This document shows positions 57,771 to 64,000 of a stretch of DNA of 64,000 nucleotides, piece by piece (the stretch's first letter is position 1; each line of letters opens with the position of its first letter). This stretch comes from Ensifer adhaerens (GTDB lineage: Bacteria; Pseudomonadota; Alphaproteobacteria; Rhizobiales; Rhizobiaceae). Under the pieces are notes generated by a model, which worked only from the letters and a program-made list of their open reading frames with translations, searched no databases and had not been told where the DNA came from. The position numbers and the translations under genes are program-made. The DNA is taken from NCBI GenBank assembly GCA_900215285.1, contig OCMG01000004.1, positions 2,464,001-2,528,000 of the forward strand. The letters are read 5' to 3'.

Positions 57771-58379
57771 ATGCAGGCGGTGACTTCAGTTGCGGAACTT
57801 CAGGCGCTTTACGGCGAGCCGGGCGAGGCCTCGCTGATCAAGGTCACGCCCTTTCTGACGCCGGAATATCGGTTGATGCTGGAAGCTTCGCCCTTCGTCG
57901 CGCTGGCCACCGTGGGGCCGGAAGGGCTGGACTGTTCTCCGCGCGGCGATGCCGGAACCGTCATCCATATCGAGGACGAGCGGACGCTGATGCTGCCGGA
58001 CTGGCGCGGCAACAATCGCATCGATTCGCTGGCGAACATCGTCCGGGATCCCCGCGTCGCGCTGATGTTTCTCATTCCCGGTTCGAATAATGCGATGCGG
58101 GTCAACGGCAAGGCGATCGTCACCGTCGACCCGGATGTAACGACGCGCTTCACGATGGACGGTCGTCATCCGCGCTCGGTGGTGGTGATTTCCATTGAGG
58201 AGGTCTATCCGCAATGCGCCCGGGCGCTCATTCGCGCCGATCTGTGGAACCCCGAAAGGCATCACGATCCGAAGACGCTGCCGACGATCGGCCAGATGAT
58301 GGAGACGATCAAGACCGGATTCGATGGCGCCACATATGACCGCGAATGGCCGGCGCGTGCCCGATCGACCATGTGGTAA
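57771..58379 (+). CDS. PPOX-class FMN flavoprotein (pyridoxamine-oxidase-like, MSMEG_1061 type)
   Basis: A 202-aa split-barrel flavin protein. The N-terminal FVALATVGPEGLDCSPRGDAGTVI and the central RGNNRIDSLANIVRDPRVALMFLIPG blocks are those of PPOX-type flavoproteins in the MSMEG_1061 group; the C-terminal RADLWNPERH is also typical. It may bind FMN or F420. Its physiological reaction is unknown. GAGGAG stands shortly before the ATG. It follows the hydrolase gene after 81 nt. Confidence 0.87.
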   Translation: MQAVTSVAELQALYGEPGEASLIKVTPFLTPEYRLMLEASPFVALATVGPEGLDCSPRGDAGTVIHIEDERTLMLPDWRGNNRIDSLANIVRDPRVALMFLIPGSNNAMRVNGKAIVTVDPDVTTRFTMDGRHPRSVVVISIEEVYPQCARALIRADLWNPERHHDPKTLPTIGQMMETIKTGFDGATYDREWPARARSTMW

Positions 58380-58502
58380 GCTTTCTGTTGGGCTCGGCTT
58401 ACGAATAGTTTAGCGGGAGACGAAAGACAGTCTTAACGCCTTCCTTGTAACCATTTGAAACGAATTTGACCGAATTTTGTCTCAAGTGCATTCGGAGGCT
58501 CC

Positions 58503-60470
58503 ATGAAGCGCCTGAAATTGTCTCTCCATCGCCCGAGCCTGCGGACCGGGCTGATCGCCGCGATCGGGAGTCTTGCTGTCGTGTCCGGCGTGATTGCCGC
58601 CGGCGCCGTCATGTCCATGAAGAGCATGGACACGCGCTTCGAGCTTCTGGCCACGACCGCCATGTCCGGCATCTCCATGTCGAAGGATATCGATCTGGCG
58701 GCGGTCAAGCTGCGAGAGGCCTATGGTCAGCATCTGCTGGCGGCCGACAAGCCCGCCAAGGCTGAAGTCGAGAAGACGATTGCCGCAATCAACGACAAGC
58801 TCGCGGCGACGCTCAAGGCCTATGCCGCGATTGTCGGCGAGGGGAGCGACAAGGCCGCATTGACCGAACTCGACAAACAGCTCACCGCCTATAACAAGAT
58901 GGGCAAGACGCTGCTGTTCTATTCGACGCAGGGCAAGGAACAGAATGCCCGCGCCTATCTTGCCTCGATGGGCGGGATCGGCAACACGCTGTCGAAGATC
59001 ACGGGCGAAATCGTCGCCGATGGCGAGAAGGCGGCCGAGAAGAGCGGTCAGGGTGCGCGTGCGGATACGGCCCGGATGATCCTGATTGCCGAAATCCTCG
59101 CTGGATTCTCGCTGCTCGTGGCGCTGGGCGCCGGTATCTTCGTGGTGCGCGGCATCGCGCTGCCGATTGGCCGCATCACCAAGTCGATGCGCGATCTGGC
59201 CGCGGGCGATACCGCCTCCACCATTCCCTTTGCCGGCCGTGGTGACGAGATTGGCGCGATGGCCGGCGCCGTCGAAGTCTTCCGCCAGGCGGCGATCACC
59301 AACAAGGCGCTGGAGCGTGAGGCCGAGGAGGCGCGTGAGCGAGCCGAGGCCGAACGGCTTGAGGCTGAGCGCCAGGCCGAGGCGAATGCCGCCGAGCGGC
59401 TGCGTATTGCGACCTCTGGCTTGGCTTCCGCGCTCGACCGGCTCGCCCAGGGCGATCTCGGTTTCCAGATCGAGGAGGCCTTCGCGCCCGATTTCGAGCG
59501 GCTGCGTCACGATTTCAACAAGTCCGTCCGGCAGCTCTCCGAGACGCTGGCCGAGATTTCCAACGCCGTCGGCGCCGTCGAGAGCGGCAGTCATGAAATT
59601 GCCTCCGGCGCCAACGACCTGTCGCGCCGCACCGAGCAGCAGGCCGCCTCGCTGGAGGAGACTGCTGCGGCGCTTGACGAGATCACCGTCAATGTCAGCA
59701 ATTCCGCCCGCCGCACCGAGGAGGCGCGCACCATTGCCGGGCGCGCCAACCAGTCGGCGCTAACCTCCAGCAAGGTCGTGGCAGACGCCGAGGACGCCAT
59801 GCGCCGCATCGAGGAATCCTCGAAGCAGATCTCCAACATCATCGGCGTCATCGACGAGATCGCCTTCCAGACCAATCTTCTGGCGCTGAATGCCGGGGTC
59901 GAGGCCGCCCGCGCAGGCGATGCCGGCAAGGGCTTCGCGGTCGTGGCACAGGAAGTGCGCGAGCTGGCCGGCCGCTCGGCCAATGCGGCCAAGGAAATCA
60001 AGGCGCTGATCAAGAATTCCGGATCGGAAGTCGACGCCGGCGTCAAGCTGGTGCGCGAGACCGGCTCGGCGCTGAAGGAGATCGGCGGCTTCATCGTCGA
60101 CATCAACGGCCATATGGAAGCGATCGCCCAATCGGCCAAGGAGCAGTCGACGGGGCTGGCCGAGGTCAACGGCGCCGTCAACCAGATGGACCAGACGACG
60201 CAGCAGAACGCCGCGATGGTGGAGGAATCCACCGCCGCTTCCGCCGCGCTCGCCAACGAGGCCCAGACACTCCGCTCGCTCATCTCCAAGTTCTCCTTCG
60301 GCGATATGCCGGTTTCGGCATCACCCTCTGCCATGCTGCGCCAGACGGCGGCTGCCATGGCCGCTCCCGTCCGCTCTGCCGCACCCCGTGCTGCGGCTGC
60401 TCCGGCTCGCGTGGCCCGCGCCGGGTCTTCCGCGGCACCGGCTGCGCAAGCGGGCTGGGAAGAGTTCTGA
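58503..60470 (+). CDS. Methyl-accepting chemotaxis protein
   Basis: A 655-aa chemoreceptor. Membrane helix 1 is at about 16-38, a four-helix-bundle-like periplasmic sensor follows to about 190, and helix 2 is at about 192-215. HAMP domains follow (about 216-270 and a second HAMP-like at about 300-350). The signalling hairpin tip lies near 450-500 ([20 protein letters not shown]). An Ala/Pro-rich tether ends in the CheR/CheB-binding type pentapeptide GWEEF at the C-terminus. GGAGG precedes the ATG. The ligand is unknown; no che genes adjoin it. Confidence 0.95.
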   Translation: MKRLKLSLHRPSLRTGLIAAIGSLAVVSGVIAAGAVMSMKSMDTRFELLATTAMSGISMSKDIDLAAVKLREAYGQHLLAADKPAKAEVEKTIAAINDKLAATLKAYAAIVGEGSDKAALTELDKQLTAYNKMGKTLLFYSTQGKEQNARAYLASMGGIGNTLSKITGEIVADGEKAAEKSGQGARADTARMILIAEILAGFSLLVALGAGIFVVRGIALPIGRITKSMRDLAAGDTASTIPFAGRGDEIGAMAGAVEVFRQAAITNKALEREAEEARERAEAERLEAERQAEANAAERLRIATSGLASALDRLAQGDLGFQIEEAFAPDFERLRHDFNKSVRQLSETLAEISNAVGAVESGSHEIASGANDLSRRTEQQAASLEETAAALDEITVNVSNSARRTEEARTIAGRANQSALTSSKVVADAEDAMRRIEESSKQISNIIGVIDEIAFQTNLLALNAGVEAARAGDAGKGFAVVAQEVRELAGRSANAAKEIKALIKNSGSEVDAGVKLVRETGSALKEIGGFIVDINGHMEAIAQSAKEQSTGLAEVNGAVNQMDQTTQQNAAMVEESTAASAALANEAQTLRSLISKFSFGDMPVSASPSAMLRQTAAAMAAPVRSAAPRAAAAPARVARAGSSAAPAAQAGWEEF

Positions 60471-60525
60471 GCGGGCCGGATCGCTCTGCTTGAGGGTTGA
60501 GATGCCCGGTGCGCGTGCTCCATCC

Positions 60526-60664
60526 GTCTCCCCCCTTGTGGGGGAGATGGCGGCAGCCAGAGGGGGCCTTTGCGACACATCCCGACCTTGATAATTTGAC
60601 GTTTTTCCGTGTGGCTTTCCCCCTCTGCCACTCTCGTGGCATCTCCCCCACAAGGGGGGAGACG
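60526..60664. repeat. Large palindromic repeat with 24-bp perfect terminal arms
   Basis: The two ends (60526-60549 and about 60640-60663) are perfect 24-bp inverted copies beginning GTCTCCCCCCTTGTGGGGGA. Each arm contains its own ccccc-ttgt-ggggg hairpin. A second inner pair, CAGAGGGGG and CCCCCTCTG, nests inside. The outer module is related to the flanks of the other repeats in the window, but the core is different, so it is another mosaic sub-type. It directly follows the chemoreceptor gene. Confidence 0.85.
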
Positions 60665-61144
60665 AGCCGCAACCGTCGTGCCAAATCACCCGGAAAAAAC
60701 CTCTCCCGAGTTATCCTCCGGTCTATCGCTCTTGCCCCTGTCTCGGGCCAAAAACTTCCGGAGAGCCACGCTGACGCGCCGCCCTGATTGATTAGTAAAA
60801 TAACGGCGGAGCGCCAGCGCGACCCGTCGAGATTACCAAGGGGAGCCTCATCCGGCTCCATTCCTCAAGCGCGGGCCGCCTCGCTAAACCGTCTGCGGAG
60901 GCAGACGGGTTCTCTGGCACAGCCAGGCCGCCGAGCTATTCGCAGCCCATCGGGGGAGTCGTTTCATCGAGGTTTTTGTCTCAATGCCGCCCGCGCCCCC
61001 TGATGCAATGTCCCACACGTTACGAGACACCGCACCAAGCTCTCCTCCCGCCTGGGCCAGCCGTCGCTGGTCCATCCGGTGACGGGAGAACCATAGAATA
61101 ATCGAAAGGTCAGAGAACGGGGAAAATTGGTGCGGCTAGGTTAG
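60665..61144. other. Gene-free interval between repeat groups
   Basis: About 480 bp after the large palindrome at 60526-60664. Short frames exist but none has a good start, family match or coding-like composition. No promoter, RNA or further repeat module was recognised. Confidence 0.4.
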
Positions 61145-61564
61145 CCTCTCCCCTGGTGGGAGAGGAAGGAAAATCAGCATCTTAGCCAAAGGCTAAGTGC
61201 TAGATTTTCCAGGTGAGGGGGTCGTTTTGTCCCCCGGCATTCACCGCAAGCCCCCTCACCAAGCTCGCCGCGCCAATCGCCTGCGGCTCTTGGGGCGAGC
61301 TATCCTCTCCCACAAGGGGAGAGGAGGGCCACGCAGCGTTACCCCCTCTCTTGCGATTTCTAACACTTAGCTAAAGCTAAATGTTGAAATCGCTTTCTCC
61401 CCCACCAGGGGGGAGACTGGCGGTCGCGGCATCGCCTTGGCTCAAAGCAACGTCGAGAGGATGAGAGCCGGCGCGTCATCCTCCCAATCTCCCCCCTGGT
61501 GGGGGAGAAAGCAAAATCGTGATCTTAGCCAAAGACTAAGTCACAGATTTTGCAAGAGAGGGGG
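61145..61564. repeat. Cluster of four palindromic repeat units (RIME-like mosaic)
   Basis: Four units in order. (a) 61145-61221, arms GGAAAATC/GATTTTCC around CTTAGCC-AAA-GGCTAAG. (b) 61251-61325, a divergent unit with arms AGCTCGCC/GGCGAGCT. (c) 61342-61420, arms GCGATTTC/GAAATCGC, reverse orientation, ending in ccccca-ccagg-ggggg. (d) 61484-61564, arms GCAAAATC/GATTTTGC. Units alternate in orientation, so a+b and c+d form larger palindromes. Unit d ends 9 bp from the stop codon of the DUF559 gene. Confidence 0.85.
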
Positions 61565-61573
61565 CGCCCACGC

Positions 61574-61933
61574 TCAGCCTTCCCCCGTATCCCTCAATTC
61601 CATCAGCACCATCCGGCACGCCTCATCGCAGTGCTTCAGCACCTCGTCATTCCAGAACCGTATCGTCCGGAACCCCAGCGCCTCGAAATGCCGGTCGCGC
61701 ACCTGATCCCGGAGGTTTTCCGCATGCTGGCTGCCATCAAGCTCGATGATCAGCCGCGCCTCGAAACAGACGAAGTCAAGAATGTAGCCGTCGAGCGGCA
61801 CCTGACGCTTGAACTTGAAGCCCTCCAGCTGCCCCGCCCGTATCGCCTGCCACAGCTTCGCCTCCGCCGGCGTGGCGTCGCGGCGCATGGTGCGGGCGAA
61901 GGTGCGGTGGCGGGGTGGTTGACGCTGGCGCAT
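61574..61933 (-). CDS. DUF559 endonuclease-domain protein
   Basis: A 119-aa protein of the DUF559 (Vsr/restriction-endonuclease-fold) family. It contains ARTMRRDATPAEAKLWQAIR, KFKRQVPLDGYILDFVCFEARLIIELDGSQH (the PD-(D/E)xK-like core with D..F..E..L..E.DG) and RDRHFEALGFRTIRFWNDEVL. ATG 61933 is chosen; the frame stays open to 62026 but then runs through a repeat stem. The gene is boxed between palindromic repeats on both sides. Nicking or nuclease activity is predicted from the fold, unproven. Confidence 0.85.
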   Translation of the reverse strand: MRQRQPPRHRTFARTMRRDATPAEAKLWQAIRAGQLEGFKFKRQVPLDGYILDFVCFEARLIIELDGSQHAENLRDQVRDRHFEALGFRTIRFWNDEVLKHCDEACRMVLMELRDTGEG

Positions 61934-61990
61934 GGGGTTTAGGATGCGCGGCGATGCGTTTGTGGCAATCCTGAAAATCCATGGGTTCCG

Positions 61991-62398
61991 CCTCTCCCCT
62001 TGTGGGAGAGGACGGAAAATCAGCATCTTAGCTTCAGCTAAGTGCTAGATTTTCCAGGTGAGGGGGTAGTTGGCGTGCGCCGACGGTTGCCGTCCGGACC
62101 CCCTCTCTTGCAAAATCTAACACTTAGCCTGAGGCTAAGCGTTGATTTTGCTTTCTCCCCCACCAAGGGGGAGACTGGAGCCTGCCGCGCTCGCCTCCCT
62201 CCACCTCTCCCCTTGTGGGAGAGGAAGCGATTTCAACATCTTAGCTTTAGCTAAGTGTTAGAAATCGCAGGCGAGGGGGCGGTCGAGTTTGCTTGTGGCA
62301 ATCCTGAGGAGCCAGGGGTTCAGCCTCTCCCCTTGTGGGAGAGGACGGAAAATCAGCATCTTAGCTTCAGCTAAGTGTTAGAAATCGCAGGTGAGGGG
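61991..62398. repeat. Second cluster of four palindromic repeat units, one chimeric
   Basis: (a) 61991-62066, arms GGAAAATC/GATTTTCC. (b) 62099-62176, arms GCAAAATC/GATTTTGC, reverse orientation. (c) 62204-62279, arms GCGATTTC/GAAATCGC. (d) 62324-62398, left arm GGAAAATC (62347-62354) but right arm GAAATCGC (62381-62388), which do not pair. Unit d and its left flank repeat the 61961-62047 segment at the same internal spacing (62294-62380), then switch to the sequence of unit c. No gene lies in 61934-62450 besides these. Confidence 0.85.
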
Positions 62399-62450
62399 AA
62401 ACATTGGCCGGGAATTGTCACCATCGACGAATGAGTGAGAGCTTACATAC

Positions 62451-63107
62451 CTAATTGATGACCACCCCGACGCCGACCAGTTTATTCCGAATTTCTCGCA
62501 GTTGATTTGCTTCAACTTGGTCAATTGCTCGGCGGCCCGTTCTGTATTTTTGCCATAGTTGGTTTGCCAAGTGGTAGGATGCTGCCTCGGGCAAATTTCC
62601 ATCTCTATTGAGTTGCTCAATCAAGTCACTGTAACTGCGTCTGTCTATTCGAGCATATTTTGCCCTAGTGCGGCCGTCTATGTGTGGACTTGCTGCCTTT
62701 TGTTCCAGTTGGTCGCGTATTGCGTTCCAATTATCTCGAATTTGTTCTCTTGTGTTCTCGATAGCGGGAGCTTCGTCTGTTTCTGTAGTTGATTTCTGCA
62801 GATCTCCGACGCTCCCGCGGAGTTGTCCCAAGCTCTCAGCGGCAGCAGATATCTGCTCTTCAAGCTCCGAGAATTTTTGTCCAAATCCACCTAACCTATT
62901 TTCCAGCTCGACAATGCCGTTGGAAGTTTGATTGAGATGCCGCTTTATCTCGTTGTTTGCAACCTGTAAGGCTGTTTCTATGTCCTTTACTTTGCCACCG
63001 AATATAATTCCGCCGATATAAACACCGCCGATGGCAGCTATCATCGTCAGAATTCCCGAAATCACAGTGCCTTGCGCTTCTGTGAGCGAACTCCACCAAC
63101 TATCCAT
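62451..63107 (-). CDS. AT-rich coiled-coil membrane protein of unknown function
   Basis: A 218-aa protein. One N-terminal membrane helix (about residues 13-37, VISGILTMIAAIGGVYIGGIIFGG) is followed by a long coiled-coil region (about 38-110, heptad-like DIETALQVANNEIKRHLNQ, LENRLGGFGQKFSELEEQIS) and a helical, basic C-terminal part. Not recognised as any named family. Its GC content is clearly lower than that of neighbouring genes, and it lies between repeats and nrdJ, suggesting acquisition. The start ATG at 63107 lies 10 nt before the nrdJ terminator. Confidence 0.6.
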   Translation of the reverse strand: MDSWWSSLTEAQGTVISGILTMIAAIGGVYIGGIIFGGKVKDIETALQVANNEIKRHLNQTSNGIVELENRLGGFGQKFSELEEQISAAAESLGQLRGSVGDLQKSTTETDEAPAIENTREQIRDNWNAIRDQLEQKAASPHIDGRTRAKYARIDRRSYSDLIEQLNRDGNLPEAASYHLANQLWQKYRTGRRAIDQVEANQLREIRNKLVGVGVVIN

Positions 63108-63117
63108 CTAATCCCCG

Positions 63118-63149
63118 TAATAAAATAGGCGCGCAAATTGCGCGCCTAT
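63118..63149 (-). terminator. Intrinsic terminator of nrdJ
   Basis: A perfect palindrome ATAGGCGCGCAA-A-TTGCGCGCCTAT followed on the minus strand by TTTATTA, 25 nt after the nrdJ stop. Confidence 0.8.
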
Positions 63150-63174
63150 ACAATTATAAGTGGATTTTCTGGTG

Positions 63175-64000
63175 TCAAGAGCACCCGCTCGTCGCGCCAC
63201 AAGTATCGCACTTCTCGCAGGTGCCATTCCGCACCATCGTGAAGTTCTGGCATTCGGAGCACATGTTGCCCGTGTAGCCCTGCATCATCGACTTCATGCG
63301 GCGGTCGGCTTCGATCTTCTTGGCGTCCGACTTGGCGGCGGCGGCATCGGCTGCGGCCTTGTCGGAGAAGAGGGCGGTGACTTCGGGGGTTACGACCTCT
63401 TCGGCGATTTCCTCGGCGAATTCGGTGGCGCGTTCCTCGTAGTCACGCTTGAAGCTGGTGGCGGGCTCTTCCGAGGCGACCGCTTCGATCTTGCGGGCGG
63501 CCGAGCCGGAGAAGGCCATGATGTTGGATGCGCGGGCGGTCGCAGGAGCCGCCGTTGCCGCACCCCGCGGCTCGGAGAGCGGCGCATGGCCGCCCGAGAC
63601 GAGGGTCGGCTTGTGGCCGCGGGTCCAGCCGGTCGAGATCAGGTTGGTCTTGCCCTCCTGGATGCCCTTGCCGAGCGCGGTGTTGCCGAAGTCGGACGTG
63701 TCGACATGGGCAAGATCGTTGCGGCCGAGATAGGAGACGGCGAGCTCGCGGAACACGTAGTCGAGGATGGAGGTCGCCGACTTGATCGCGTCATTGCCCT
63801 GAACCATGCCGGCCGGCTCGAACTTGGTGAAGGTGAAGGCCTCCACATATTCTTCCAGCGGCACGCCATATTGCAGGCCGAGCGAGATCGCGATGGCGAA
63901 GTTGTTCATCATCGCACGGAAGGCAGCGCCTTCCTTGTGCATGTCGATGAAGATTTCGCCGAGACGGCCGTCGCCGAATTCGCCGGTGCGCAGATAGACC
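63175..64000 (-). CDS. nrdJ: Vitamin B12-dependent ribonucleotide reductase, C-terminal part
   Basis: Partial: the gene continues beyond the right edge; about 275 C-terminal codons are present. Adenosylcobalamin-dependent class II reductase makes deoxyribonucleotides. The frame enters in the conserved [21 protein letters not shown] block, then an Ala/Glu/Lys-rich linker, and ends in a Cys-rich tail ([14 protein letters not shown], then [16 protein letters not shown]), the region that re-reduces the active site and can bind zinc. The gene reads outward-in on the minus strand and ends in an intrinsic terminator. Confidence 0.95.
   Translation of the reverse strand, partial: VYLRTGEFGDGRLGEIFIDMHKEGAAFRAMMNNFAIAISLGLQYGVPLEEYVEAFTFTKFEPAGMVQGNDAIKSATSILDYVFRELAVSYLGRNDLAHVDTSDFGNTALGKGIQEGKTNLISTGWTRGHKPTLVSGGHAPLSEPRGAATAAPATARASNIMAFSGSAARKIEAVASEEPATSFKRDYEERATEFAEEIAEEVVTPEVTALFSDKAAADAAAAKSDAKKIEADRRMKSMMQGYTGNMCSECQNFTMVRNGTCEKCDTCGATSGCS

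Noticed and set aside
61934..62026. N-terminal extension of the DUF559 gene to 62026
   Set aside because: The added codons translate a palindromic repeat stem and have no start signal.
61145..62398. Possible CRISPR array because of repeated units
   Set aside because: Units are palindromic, of alternating orientation, about 75-80 bp, with unequal intervals; no regular spacers and no cas genes.

Overview
The window looks like about 64 kb of chromosome from an alphaproteobacterium of the order Rhizobiales, most likely family Rhizobiaceae (Rhizobium/Agrobacterium/Ciceribacter-like). Signs are an ExoR-type Sel1-repeat regulator next to valS, a vitamin-B12-dependent ribonucleotide reductase (NrdJ), a transglutaminase-like BTLCP peptidase, DUF1489 and UPF0283/YcjX genes, a GAAC-N7-type SOS box before recA, high GC, and families of palindromic intergenic repeats resembling the rhizobial RIME mosaics. 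There is no rRNA, CRISPR array, integrase, IS element or phage block. Almost all of it is ordinary core gene content.

Layout. 1-4 kb: a potassium channel and a secreted DUF1800/DUF1501 pair, closed by a paired palindromic repeat. 4.2-8.1 kb (-): molybdenum-cofactor group with a fused mobA-mobB gene, an EamA transporter, a secreted protein and moaA. 8-16 kb: DUF971, a methyltransferase, UPF0283/YcjX membrane and P-loop pair, an SGNH-like lipoprotein, and two divergent citrate-synthase-family genes, one carrying a DNA-binding domain. 16-21 kb: SixA-like phosphatase, DksA-like regulator, ferredoxin, a gene-poor stretch with a possible small RNA, DUF922 protease, and the folate operon folP-folB-folK. 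21-32 kb: DD-carboxypeptidase with SPOR domain, envelope proteins, BTLCP, PilZ, rhomboid, CBS protein, valS and exoR. 32-45 kb: glycosyltransferase, psuK-psuG, recA, alaS, acetyltransferase, glutathione-dependent formaldehyde dehydrogenase, GMC oxidoreductase, a membrane metalloprotease fused to an SRPBCC-like domain, lipB, tRNA-Leu(GAG). 45-60 kb: Cpx-like module (Spy/CpxP protein, response regulator, sensor kinase), mgtE, a MerR regulator with a visible operator, membrane proteins, L-serine dehydratase, DUF1489, old-yellow-enzyme, a MarR regulator divergent from a hydrolase, a PPOX flavoprotein and a chemoreceptor. 60.5-62.4 kb: a dense cluster of palindromic repeats around a small DUF559 endonuclease-like gene. 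62.4-64 kb: an AT-rich coiled-coil membrane protein of unknown role and the 3' end of nrdJ.

The most interesting material is the repeat cluster. Its units keep hairpin pairing through compensating sequence changes, one unit is a chimera whose outer arms no longer pair, and the DUF559 gene is boxed tightly between two units in the same orientation. Other points are the SRPBCC-metalloprotease fusion, the regulator-like citrate synthase paralogue, the fused MobAB, a candidate structured RNA near 18.1 kb, and clear operator palindromes for the MerR, MarR and citrate-synthase-like regulators. Start codons were often moved inward from the longest frame where a Shine-Dalgarno or family alignment favoured it. 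All functional names come from reading motifs by eye, without database searches.
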